This document shows, piece by piece, positions 24,773 through 32,433 of a stretch of DNA of 64,000 nt (its first letter is position 1; every line of letters begins with the position of its first letter). Below the pieces are notes generated by a model. That model saw only the letters and a list, made by a program, of their open reading frames with translations, did no database searches and was not told where the DNA came from. Origin of the DNA: CAIJMU01 sp035530275 (GTDB taxonomy: Bacteria; Spirochaetota; Spirochaetia; Treponematales; Rectinemataceae); NCBI GenBank assembly GCA_035530275.1, contig DATKVC010000018.1, positions 1-64,000 of the forward strand, written 5' to 3'. The translations under genes and the position numbers were made by a program.

Positions 24773-25719
24773 TGGTAAATGCACCCGTTACACAGGACAT
24801 GCTCGAAGGCTTTACAACGGAAAGCCGCAACGAATCATCAATGGACATCGATTCGCGCAGCACGGCCGAAATACTCCGAATCATCAATGCGGAGGACAAG
24901 AACGTCCCCTTCGCGGTGGAGAGAGCGATCGATCGCATCGCTGCCTTGGTCGACGATGTCGAAGCATCCTTTAGACAAGGCGGCAGACTCTTCTATATCG
25001 GGGCGGGAACCTCGGGACGACTTGGCGTCCTCGACGCCTCCGAATGCCCGCCGACCTTCGGCGTCCCGCCCACGATGGTGCAAGGCCTCATAGCCGGCGG
25101 TCGCGATGCCCTCGTCAGGTCGATAGAGGGCGCCGAAGACGACAGTGAGGCCGGAGTCCTCGAACTCGAAGCGGCCGGCTTTACGGCGAACGATGTCCTC
25201 GTGGGCATCACCGCCTCGGGGCAGGCCCCCTATGTCCTCGGAGCGATGGCTAAGGCGCGGGAGCTTGGCGCCGTGGTGGCGGCGATCAGCTGCAACCGGA
25301 ATTCGAAGACCTTCGACTACGCGAAGCACAGCATATTCCTCGATGTCGGTCCCGAGGTCGTCACCGGTTCCACGAGGATGAAGGCGGGCACCGCGCAAAA
25401 ACTGACGCTGAACATGATCACGACGGCGGCGATGATCAGGATCGGCAAGGTCTATCGCAACCTCATGGTCGATCTCACACCTGTAAACAAGAAGCTCGTC
25501 GAACGCTCGAAGCGCCTAATACAGCAGGCAACCTCCTGCAGCCGGGCCGAGGCGGCCAAGGCCTACGAAGAGTCTGGACAGAAACCCAAGGTCGCTATAA
25601 TCATGGTCCTCCTCGGGGTAGACCGCGCAGAGGCCGAACGCCTCGATCAACTGGGCGGAGGCCCCATCTCCGCCGCGCTCAAGGTCCACGAGGAGGAAAG
25701 GCGAACGAGCGGTGGATGA
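24772..25719 (+). CDS. murQ: N-acetylmuramic acid 6-phosphate etherase
   Basis: MurQ cleaves the lactyl ether of MurNAc-6-phosphate, giving GlcNAc-6-phosphate and D-lactate. The 315-residue protein carries TTESRNESSMDIDS at the N-terminus, a SIS domain with YIGAGTSGRLGVLDASECPP, GVGI-type VGITASGQAPYV, and VTGSTRMKAGTAQKL (catalytic region). ATG 24772 is coupled to the leader ORF; ATG 24799 (MLEGFTTESRN) would give a more usual N-terminal length. The gene overlaps the next one by eight bases. D-lactate released here could feed the GlcD-type dehydrogenase at 13186-16158, but that link is inference. Confidence 0.95.
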   Translation: MVNAPVTQDMLEGFTTESRNESSMDIDSRSTAEILRIINAEDKNVPFAVERAIDRIAALVDDVEASFRQGGRLFYIGAGTSGRLGVLDASECPPTFGVPPTMVQGLIAGGRDALVRSIEGAEDDSEAGVLELEAAGFTANDVLVGITASGQAPYVLGAMAKARELGAVVAAISCNRNSKTFDYAKHSIFLDVGPEVVTGSTRMKAGTAQKLTLNMITTAAMIRIGKVYRNLMVDLTPVNKKLVERSKRLIQQATSCSRAEAAKAYEESGQKPKVAIIMVLLGVDRAEAERLDQLGGGPISAALKVHEEERRTSGG

Positions 25720-26605
25720 GCAAAAGCCCTTCGAGAGCGCGATCGCTTCCATAGAACTCAAACTCGACAGCCTGTCGGAGTCGGAGCGCAAGATCGCCGA
25801 GTACGTGCTCCGCGAACCCAAGAAGACCCTCCACTACAACGTCAGCGAGCTCGCGCGCCAGAGCGGATCGAGCCAGGCCGCCGTGGTCCGTTTCTGCAAA
25901 CGCATCGCCCTTGGCTCCTTCGGCAACTTCAAGCTCAGACTGGCACATGACGTGTTCCGCGACGCCGACGAGCGATTCATTCCCGATCTCGATCTCGAAT
26001 CGAAGGCCGCGCCAGCCCATATCATCCGGAGCGTCATCGACCAAGCCCAGCGGAGTCTCGGCCTCCTCGCCTCCTGCCTCGATCCCGCGGCCGTCGAGGC
26101 GGCGGCCGATGCGATTCTCGGCGCCTCCATGACTGCCCTCTTCGGCGTCGGAGCCTCGGGAGTCGTGGCCTACGACTTCCTCCAGAAACTCCTGCGAGTA
26201 GGCCTTCCCGCCGCCTACACGGCCGATACTGACCTCCAGGTGACGACGGCCTCGACCCTCCGCCCCACAGACCTCGCCATCGTGTTTTCCTACTCTGGGG
26301 AGAATGCCTCGATGCTGGAAGTGGCGCGCCAGGCTCGCGAGAGGAAGGTCCGCGTCATTTCGCTCACGATGGACAGCGACAACTCCGTACGCAGACTCGC
26401 CGATATCGCCCTCCTCGTCCCGGCATCTGAACGCATCTATCGCCAAGGCGCCTCCACATCGCGAGTGAACCAGCTCACCGTCGTCGATATCATCTTCTCG
26501 ATTCTCGTTTCGCGAAACCTCGACGGTTCCATCGGCGCCATCGAGCGCACGATGCTCGCGACGCATCGCGGCGGACCGACGAAGATCCCTCACGAGACGA
26601 ACTGA
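25712..26605 (+). CDS. murR: MurR/RpiR-family transcriptional regulator
   Basis: A 297-residue regulator: N-terminal RpiR helix-turn-helix (LSESERKIAEYVLREPKK, ELARQSGSSQAAVVRFCKR) and a C-terminal SIS sugar-phosphate-binding domain (ALFGVGASGVVAYDFLQKL, VFSYSGENASMLEVA, SLTMDSDNSV). MurR-type proteins repress murQ and respond to MurNAc-6-phosphate. Overlap with murQ indicates one operon. The symbol rests on gene context; RpiR relatives regulate other sugar pathways too. Confidence 0.88.
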   Translation: MDEQKPFESAIASIELKLDSLSESERKIAEYVLREPKKTLHYNVSELARQSGSSQAAVVRFCKRIALGSFGNFKLRLAHDVFRDADERFIPDLDLESKAAPAHIIRSVIDQAQRSLGLLASCLDPAAVEAAADAILGASMTALFGVGASGVVAYDFLQKLLRVGLPAAYTADTDLQVTTASTLRPTDLAIVFSYSGENASMLEVARQARERKVRVISLTMDSDNSVRRLADIALLVPASERIYRQGASTSRVNQLTVVDIIFSILVSRNLDGSIGAIERTMLATHRGGPTKIPHETN

Positions 26606-26684
26606 AAGCCGATCCATGTCGCTCCGGTCATCCATTCGCCCCTTGACCCGAACCCGTCATCTCGACTATTTTTCCTCCGACTTC

Positions 26685-26757
26685 GGGGAATTAGCTCAGT
26701 TGGTAGAGCGATAGGTTCGCAATCTATAGGTCAGGGGTTCGAATCCCCTATTCTCCA
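26685..26757 (+). tRNA. tRNA-Ala (anticodon CGC)
   Basis: The acceptor stem GGGGAAT pairs with ATTCTCC and contains the G3-U70 wobble pair that is the alanine identity element. D-stem GCTC/GAGC, anticodon stem ATAGG/TCTAT with loop TTCGCAA (anticodon CGC, reads GCG), and T-arm AGGGG-TTCGAAT-CCCCT are all present. The discriminator base is A and no CCA is encoded. A 14-bp hairpin follows at once. The gene is the anchor of the decayed integrated element to its right, and its 3' end is copied several times downstream. Confidence 0.95.
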
Positions 26758-26795
26758 GAAACGAAGAGCCGTCCGTCAGGGCGGCTCTTCGTTTC
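26758..26795 (+). terminator. Terminator-like hairpin directly after tRNA-Ala
   Basis: A perfect 14-bp stem GAAACGAAGAGCCG / CGGCTCTTCGTTTC with a 10-base loop begins on the base after the tRNA discriminator. The stem 3' side ends in GTTTC rather than a long U tract. The stem can be lengthened to 33 bp, because 26801-26819 is the exact reverse complement of the tRNA 3' end 26738-26756. Confidence 0.7.
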
Positions 26796-26800
26796 GATTG

Positions 26801-26999
26801 GGAGAATAGGGGATTCGAAGGGCGAAGGCTCCGAGCGACGTCCGATCTTCTGAGGACGACGCTCGGTCGAGCCCGCAGGGAAGCGCGCGAGATATCGAGC
26901 GCGCGACGCGGGCGAGAGCCTTCGCCCCGGCCCGGAAATCGAGGACAGGATGTCCGAGATTGAAGGGCGGGTTGGCGAAGCCAACCTCCCCTATTCTCC
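26801..26999. repeat. Structured palindromic element ending in copies of the tRNA-Ala 3' end (copy A)
   Basis: Left end GGAGAATAGGGG (26801-26812) and right end CCCCTATTCTCC (26988-26999) are a perfect 12-bp inverted pair. The left side extends to a 19-base reverse complement of the tRNA 3' end; the right side plus base 27000 is a 13-base direct copy of it. Inside lie an 11-bp inverted repeat (26821-26831 / 26916-26926), a 13-bp hairpin with one mismatch (26831-26843 / 26854-26866), GCCCGC/GCGGGC (26871-26876 / 26908-26913) around CGCGCG/CGCGCG, and GGTTGGC-GAA-GCCAACC (26970-26986). It shares CCGAGCGA and GGCCCGGAAA in register with the element at 1-118. No protein is encoded. Confidence 0.75.
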
Positions 27000-27070
27000 A
27001 TTTGAGAACTGCAATCTGATAGGTAGTAGCTCTTTTTAGTAAAGTAAGTTACGCCAGCTAGCCGCACGAG

Positions 27071-27613
27071 AGCCTTAACCGGCACTCCAGGCTCCTTGCC
27101 TCGATCACGACTGCAGACGTCGAAGTCTGGCTCCTTGTGATGAAGGAGAAAGACGGCCTCAAGGCAAAGTCCATCAACCTCGTCTACCTGGCATTCAGGA
27201 CTATTCTGAAGGAAGCCTTCCGGCTCGGATTCATCTCCGCAGATCCAACGATTCGCATATGAGGCCTTGCCGAGGAGAAGCCTCGGCGGGGCATACTCTC
27301 CATTGCCGAAGCGAGGACCCTCTTCGACCCGGCGACGATCGGGATGGTGCGGAACGTGACCATCCCCAGGTCGGTAGCCGAGCTTATCGGTAAGGTGACC
27401 GCCGAGCTCCCCTATCAGGAGCCGGAGGACCTCGTGTTCTACGGCGAGGCTCGTGACCGGCCGATCCACGCAAAGCGCTTCATCGACTCGCTCTACGCCG
27501 CACTCGCCGCCATCGGCATCGACGAGGAGAAGCGAAAGGCGCGGAGCCTCGACTTCCACAACAGCTACGTGCAGAAGTACGCCTGGAATCGCGACCACGG
27601 CTATCTCCCCTGA
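27071..27613 (+). pseudogene. Decayed tyrosine recombinase / phage-type integrase
   Basis: One frame from 27071 reads like an integrase: a core-binding domain (ITTADVEVWLLVMKEK, then LKAKSINLVYLAFRTILKEA), and GLAEEKPRRGILSIAEART at the start of the catalytic domain. A TGA interrupts it at 27260-27262. After TLFDPATIG about 50-60 residues holding the first catalytic arginine appear to be deleted, and the frame resumes at IPRSVAELIGKVTAEL. It ends in SLDFHN-SYVQKYAW, exactly where the H-x-x-R box and the tyrosine should follow. The enzyme is dead. It lies just downstream of the tRNA, as expected for a tRNA-targeted element. Confidence 0.75.
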
Positions 27614-27674
27614 ACGAGACAAAGTGCCACCCTCCCCCATCCACGGCCTCGCGCGGTGGATGGGGGCCAAGGGC

Positions 27675-28751
27675 TCACTCCGCGCGAGGTTCCGTGAGGA
27701 TCCCGACAAGGCGGGTATTGATGTAATAATTGAACCGACCCGCCTTCTCCTTCCGCACGAAGCCCGAGTCAGCGAGGGCCTCAAGGTACTTGGTGGCGGT
27801 GAGGCGGGAGACGCCGAGGTCCCGTTCCACGAACTCAATCTTGGTGTAGGGGTGGAAGAACAGGTTGTCGACCAGCTCCTGGCTGTAGAAGCGATGGCCT
27901 TCCTTGATGCGTAAGCGGTAATCCTCGATGGCGGTGGAAATGGCGTCGACCATCGCCAAGGTGCCGCGCGAGGTCGTCTCGACCGCGTCGAGGACGTAGA
28001 GGAGCCAGGACTCCCAAGCTCCCTCGTCCCGGATCGCGCGCAAGCCCTGGTAATACAGCTCCTTGCTGCGGATGAAGTGGCGGCTCAGGTACAGCACCGG
28101 AATGTCGAGGAGCCCCTTCAGCACGAGGTAGAGCACATTGAGGATGCGCCCCGTCCGCCCGTTGCCGTCGTAGAAGGGGTGGATGCTCTCGAACTGGTAG
28201 TGGATGACCGCCATCTTCACGAGAGGGTCAGCGTCGAGGAGGGAGTCGTCGTTGATAAAGCGCTCGAGGTTGGCCATGAGGGCGACGATGGTGTCGTAGT
28301 CCTGCGGTGGGGTGTAGACCACCTCCCCCGTGCGGTCGTTGACGAGATTGGTGCCGGGCAGCCGACGGAAACCGGCCCGGTTGCGCTCGAGCTCCTCCTG
28401 CACGCGAACGAGGTCATTCGCGGCGAGGATGCCCCGATCACGGACGAGTTCGAAGCCGGTGCGGAGGGCCTGGGCATAGTTCCTGACCTCCTTGGCCGCG
28501 AGGCCGGTGGCGGGAGAGGCCTCGAGATCCTCGCGAAAGAGCTCGTCCTGGGTCGTGACGATGTTCTCGATTTCGGAACTGTCCTTGGCCTCCTGGAGCG
28601 CGAGGGTGGAGATAAGGATGCCCTGGTTCGGAATCGCCCGGCACCGCCCCTTCAGCTCGGCCAGGAAGCGATGCGCGCGAGCCGCCTTCTTGAGCACGGC
28701 GGGCGTCTCCAAAAGAATCGAGGGGGGGAGCGGGGGCAAATCCTCGGCCAT
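27675..28751 (-). CDS. Fic-family protein (adenylyltransferase) with C-terminal winged helix
   Basis: A 358-residue protein with the complete Fic motif HPFYDGNGRTGR (His191). The inhibitory motif SSEIEN (Ser58 to Asn63, pattern S/T-x3-E-G/N) lies N-terminal to it, so this is a self-inhibited class II Fic protein. Such enzymes transfer AMP from ATP to hydroxyl groups of target proteins. The last ~70 residues (IEFVERDLGVSRLTATKYL) form a winged helix, suggesting DNA binding and autoregulation. AGGAG precedes ATG 28751. The gene is intact while the flanking integrase is not, and it lies within the tRNA-bounded segment as cargo. Confidence 0.92.
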   Translation of the reverse strand: MAEDLPPLPPSILLETPAVLKKAARAHRFLAELKGRCRAIPNQGILISTLALQEAKDSSEIENIVTTQDELFREDLEASPATGLAAKEVRNYAQALRTGFELVRDRGILAANDLVRVQEELERNRAGFRRLPGTNLVNDRTGEVVYTPPQDYDTIVALMANLERFINDDSLLDADPLVKMAVIHYQFESIHPFYDGNGRTGRILNVLYLVLKGLLDIPVLYLSRHFIRSKELYYQGLRAIRDEGAWESWLLYVLDAVETTSRGTLAMVDAISTAIEDYRLRIKEGHRFYSQELVDNLFFHPYTKIEFVERDLGVSRLTATKYLEALADSGFVRKEKAGRFNYYINTRLVGILTEPRAE

Positions 28752-28766
28752 GGTGCTCCTCTCATC

Positions 28767-28835
28767 TGTATAGAAACCAGCCGGTTGTTATGCACGAAGA
28801 CGCGACTTGTATACATTATGGCATATTCTTATACA
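28767..28835 (-). promoter_or_regulatory. AT-rich leader of the Fic gene with TGTATA boxes
   Basis: TGTATA (28767-28772), the palindrome TGTATACA (28808-28815) and TATACA (28830-28835) lie upstream of the Fic start in an AT-rich stretch unlike the rest of the window. They are good candidates for the promoter and for binding sites of the Fic winged helix. From 28836 to 29399 no gene is credible: the stretch holds the CTGAGATT repeats, the partial tRNA copy and sequence in which I see nothing further. Confidence 0.4.
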
Positions 28836-28919
28836 CGTCAAGCCGACCACAGCACGCTATTGGCAAGCTATTCGTGAGGCCGAATTGGTTCCAGACAAGC
28901 CGTACGCAGCCTAAAAACC

Positions 28920-28977
28920 CTGAGATTATCTCTGAGATTCTCGCCCAAAACCCTACTCTGAGATTGACTCTGAGATT
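28920..28977. repeat. Four CTGAGATT repeats in two pairs
   Basis: CTGAGATT starts at 28920, 28932, 28958 and 28970, that is, two pairs with 12-base spacing. The 20-base unit CTGAGATTATCTCTGAGATT recurs 38 bases on with two changes. It lies outside any credible gene, between the Fic promoter and the tRNA fragment. It could be a protein-binding site cluster or an iteron remnant of the lost element. Confidence 0.6.
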
Positions 28978-29113
28978 GAGAAATGACCCAAAATGGCAAG
29001 GCTTGATAACAGGCGACCAACGACTCCTTTGACATTATCCCTTGCCAAATATAGAATTAGACAACAAAGGCAAAATCGGCTAAGGATGGAGAAACGGCGA
29101 ACGGCCCCCACCT

Positions 29114-29156
29114 ATAGGTTCGCAATCTATGGGTCGGGGGTTTGAAGGGCGAAGGC
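29114..29156 (+). repeat. Partial tRNA-Ala copy joined to an element fragment (probable att remnant)
   Basis: 29114-29130 is identical to the anticodon arm of the tRNA-Ala (26711-26727). The next 17 bases match the variable loop and T-arm with four changes. At the T-loop GAA the match switches to GAAGGGCGAAGGC (29144-29156), identical to 26817-26829 in the palindromic element. This marks the far end of the tRNA-integrated segment, about 2.4 kb from the intact tRNA. Confidence 0.7.
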
Positions 29157-29399
29157 ACTGGGCATCTATAAGCACGAGATCGAGCGGATGTAAGGAAGCT
29201 TTCGAACACGTACATTGAGGGCTCCACCCTTCCCGAGTTCCGAAGATTCCGTCGATCGGCCGTGGCGAGCGCTTGTACGGGTCACGCAAGACCCGACCGA
29301 CGCTCCTTTGTGTTCCGGCCCAGGATAGACTATTGTTGGCGTGATCGACTGTCTCACAGGCGTCGGTCAGAACCCTGACATTCCTCGGAGGGCTCGGAC

Positions 29400-31397
29400 G
29401 TGACTATCAAGAGGCAGCTCAACCTATCCTACTCCTTGGCGTTTTTCCTTCTTGTGGGAGCGATCGTGGCGGGGGCTTCGATTCTCAGCTATCGGTCCTT
29501 GTACCAGCAATCGATGGCGAACATGGATGCGCTGGTCACCAACACGCGCAATCTACTCGAAATAGATTTTTCAAATGTCATAAAGAATTACTTGAAGGGC
29601 ATGGCCGAACGCGATCTCGACCTCGTTACCTTCTACTACATGCAATTCAAGGCGGGGCGTTACAGCGAGCTCGAGGCGAAGCGCCTGGCGGCCTCCGCCC
29701 TACTCGCCCAAAAAATCGGGACCGAGGGCTACGTCTACTGCATCGACTCATCGGGCGTCGTCCAAGTGCATCCTGTGGCCAGTCTCGTCGGCGCCAATCT
29801 TTCGAACAATGATTTCGTCCAGCGGCAGATGGCAGAAAAACAGGGTTACCTCGAATACGACTGGGCGAATCCTGGCGAGGCGACCAAGCGGCCCAAGGCC
29901 CTCTACATGGAATACTTCGCCCCCTGGGACTGGATCGTTTCGGTCAGCTCCTACCGTTCGGATTTCGTCGATCTCGTCAGCATGACGGACTTTTCGAAGG
30001 GTCTTGCCGACATCAAGATCGGCGCGACGGGTTATCTCTTCCTTCTCGATTCGAAGGGCCTGCTCGTCGTCGATCCTTCCATGCAGGGTCAAAATATCGC
30101 CGACAGCAAGGACGACAAGGGTCACTACTACGTACGTGAAATGCTCCAAAACAAGAATGGAGTCGTGCGCTATTTCTGGAAGAGCCCCGGAGAATCGAAG
30201 GAGCGCGAAAAGATCGTCTACTACCGGTCGATTAAGGACCTCGGCATCATCGTCGCGGGGGGCACCTATTCGGACGAGCTCTTCGCCGCCAGTTCGAGGA
30301 CGATCGGCCTTGCGGGCCTGCTTTTCCTGATCGGCCTGGGTCTCCTCTATCTCGTCGGCAATTCGATAGCGAACCGTTTCTCGAAGCCGATCAAGTCCGT
30401 GGTGGAGCTCATCAAGGCGGTGGGCCATGGCGACCTCACCGCCAAGGTCAGCTCCGAAGAAGAAAAAAAGACCATCGAGCGCGATGACGAGATAGGCGAA
30501 ATGGCCAGGGCGGCCTTCGAAATGCAGGAGAGGCTCCGCGAGTTGACCTCTGCCGTGCTCAAGAACTCAGCCGCGATCCGCAACGGGGCGAGTGACATCG
30601 GCTTCTCCATCGACGCCCAGGCCGCGGCCTCGAGCGAGATGTCGGCCTCGGTCGCCGAGATCACGTCGACCACCGAGGAGCTTTCGGCCTCCTCGACCCA
30701 GATCGCCGAGCATTCGGGCTCTGTCGTCGACATCGCCAATCTCACCTGGGAGAACAGCAAGCGAGGCTCGGAGTCGATGGCGATCCTGCGCGAGAAGATC
30801 GAGGGCATCAGGAGCGACAACGAGGTGAGCCTCGCGGAGATCGTCGAGCTGGGGCGTAAGTCCAAGGAGATCAGCAAGGTGATGGCCATCATCAACACGA
30901 TCGCCGACCAGACCAAGCTCATTGCCTTCAACGCCGCCCTCGAGGCGGCGAGCGCCGGCGAGGCGGGCAAGCGATTCGGCGTCGTGGCGGCGGAAATCCG
31001 CAGGCTCGCCGACAGCGTCACCGATTCCACCGGAGAGATCGAGACGAGGATCAGCGAGATCCAGGATTCGATCTCGAGGCTGGTGATCACCTCCGAAAAA
31101 CGGGCTGCCGGCATCGCCGACGGCATCGAGGCCACGGCCGACGCCGACGGCCTCCTCGGCGAGCTCGTGGAGGCGGCGAGCCGTACGACCGACGCGGCGC
31201 AGCAGATTTCGCTTTCCACCCAACAACAGCGGACGGCGAGCGGGCAGGTCGTCATCGCCCTCCGCGAGATCGTCGCCGCGAGCCAGAACACGGCGGCCTC
31301 GATCACCAGGATCGCCGAGATCAGCCACACGATGAACGCGACAGCCGTCGAGCTCAACGAGTTGGTCGGCATATTCAAGCTGCAGCGCGAAGCATGA
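29400..31397 (+). CDS. Methyl-accepting chemotaxis protein with Cache sensor
   Basis: A 665-residue membrane receptor starting at GTG 29400. Membrane segment 1 is LAFFLLVGAIVAGASILSY; the extracytoplasmic ~270-residue Cache-type region contains two similar halves (AQKIGTEGYVYCIDSSGVV and KIGATGYLFLLDSKGLLVV). Membrane segment 2 follows near residue 303-322, then HAMP (SKPIKSVVELIKAVGHGDL) and a cytoplasmic signalling domain with hairpin tip IADQTKLIAFNAALEAASA. Dual Cache sensors bind small organic ligands. It is the receptor of the operon (WspA position) and overlaps cheB by four bases. Confidence 0.93.
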   Translation: MTIKRQLNLSYSLAFFLLVGAIVAGASILSYRSLYQQSMANMDALVTNTRNLLEIDFSNVIKNYLKGMAERDLDLVTFYYMQFKAGRYSELEAKRLAASALLAQKIGTEGYVYCIDSSGVVQVHPVASLVGANLSNNDFVQRQMAEKQGYLEYDWANPGEATKRPKALYMEYFAPWDWIVSVSSYRSDFVDLVSMTDFSKGLADIKIGATGYLFLLDSKGLLVVDPSMQGQNIADSKDDKGHYYVREMLQNKNGVVRYFWKSPGESKEREKIVYYRSIKDLGIIVAGGTYSDELFAASSRTIGLAGLLFLIGLGLLYLVGNSIANRFSKPIKSVVELIKAVGHGDLTAKVSSEEEKKTIERDDEIGEMARAAFEMQERLRELTSAVLKNSAAIRNGASDIGFSIDAQAAASSEMSASVAEITSTTEELSASSTQIAEHSGSVVDIANLTWENSKRGSESMAILREKIEGIRSDNEVSLAEIVELGRKSKEISKVMAIINTIADQTKLIAFNAALEAASAGEAGKRFGVVAAEIRRLADSVTDSTGEIETRISEIQDSISRLVITSEKRAAGIADGIEATADADGLLGELVEAASRTTDAAQQISLSTQQQRTASGQVVIALREIVAASQNTAASITRIAEISHTMNATAVELNELVGIFKLQREA

Positions 31398-32431
31398 AGA
31401 TCAGGGTTCTCGTAGCCGACGATAGCGCGATCGCGCGGGCCGTGCTGCGCGACATCCTCGAGGTGGATCCTGAGATAGCCGTGATCGGCGAGGCGCGCGA
31501 CGGACGCGAGGCCGTCGATCTCGCCCGGCGTCTCCGGCCCGATATCGTGACGATGGATCTCGGCATGCCCATCCTCGACGGCATGGGGGCCATCACGGAG
31601 ATCATGGCCTCGAATCCCCTGCCGATTCTCGTCGTGAGCAGCGCCTTCGACGCGGAAAAGGCCTACGCTGCTGTGCAGCGCGGAGCCCTCGAAGTCTTGG
31701 CGAAACCCGACGCCTCCGACGCCTCGCGGGCTGAACTCGTGGGCAAGGTGAAGGCCCTCGCCTCGGCGAAAGTCAGGACCCTGCCGCGACAGGGAGGGCA
31801 GCGGAGCGCCGCGCCGTCACCGGGCTTCGCGGTTGCCGCGTCCAATGTCGAGGCGGGGGTCCAGCCCGTTTTCGCCATCGCCTCGTCGACGGGCGGGCCC
31901 CAGGCCCTCGCCAGAATTCTCTCCGCCCTGCCCCAGGACTTCCCGGCATCCATCCTCATAGCCCAGCACATCTCGGACGGTTTCGCCCCAGGCCTCGTCC
32001 AGTGGCTTTCGACGATCACCAAGCTGAAGGTGAGGCTCGCCGCCGGAGGGGAGCTGCCCGCCGCGGGGGAGGTGTACATCTCGCCTTCGGAATCCAACCT
32101 TTCCCTCGCGCCATCAGGTCGCCTCCTCCTCGGGACCCAGGTAGGGAGGCAGGTCTTCCATCCGCTCTGCGACGCCTTGTTGGCTTCGGTGGCGGCCGCC
32201 CGCGGAAAGCGCGGCGTCGGCATCATTCTTACGGGCATGAGCGAGGACGGGGCGAGGGGGCTCGCGGAAATAAAGGCCTCGGGCGGGCTGACCATCGCCC
32301 AGGACGAGGCGAGCTCCGTCGTGTTCGGGATGAACAAGGTGGCCATAGAGCGGGGAGCAGCGCTGAAGGTGCTATCGATTGAGGACATAGCGCCCGAGAT
32401 GTGCCGGGTCGCCGGCGTGGCGGGGCGCTGA
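31394..32431 (+). CDS. cheB: Protein-glutamate methylesterase CheB
   Basis: 345 residues: an N-terminal receiver domain with phospho-acceptor Asp55 (TMDLGMPILDG) and acidic Asp9/Asp10, a linker of ~35 residues, and a C-terminal methylesterase with the nucleophile region IASSTGGPQAL, ILIAQHISDGF (histidine) and GIILTGMSEDGARG (aspartate). It removes methyl groups from receptor glutamates to reset adaptation. In Wsp-type systems this is WspF, whose loss locks the pathway on. Confidence 0.95.
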   Translation: MKIRVLVADDSAIARAVLRDILEVDPEIAVIGEARDGREAVDLARRLRPDIVTMDLGMPILDGMGAITEIMASNPLPILVVSSAFDAEKAYAAVQRGALEVLAKPDASDASRAELVGKVKALASAKVRTLPRQGGQRSAAPSPGFAVAASNVEAGVQPVFAIASSTGGPQALARILSALPQDFPASILIAQHISDGFAPGLVQWLSTITKLKVRLAAGGELPAAGEVYISPSESNLSLAPSGRLLLGTQVGRQVFHPLCDALLASVAAARGKRGVGIILTGMSEDGARGLAEIKASGGLTIAQDEASSVVFGMNKVAIERGAALKVLSIEDIAPEMCRVAGVAGR

Positions 32432-32433
32432 TC

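Noticed and set aside
28920..28977. CRISPR array or tandem satellite from CTGAGATT repeats
   Set aside because: Only four octamers, spacing 12/26/12, too short and irregular.
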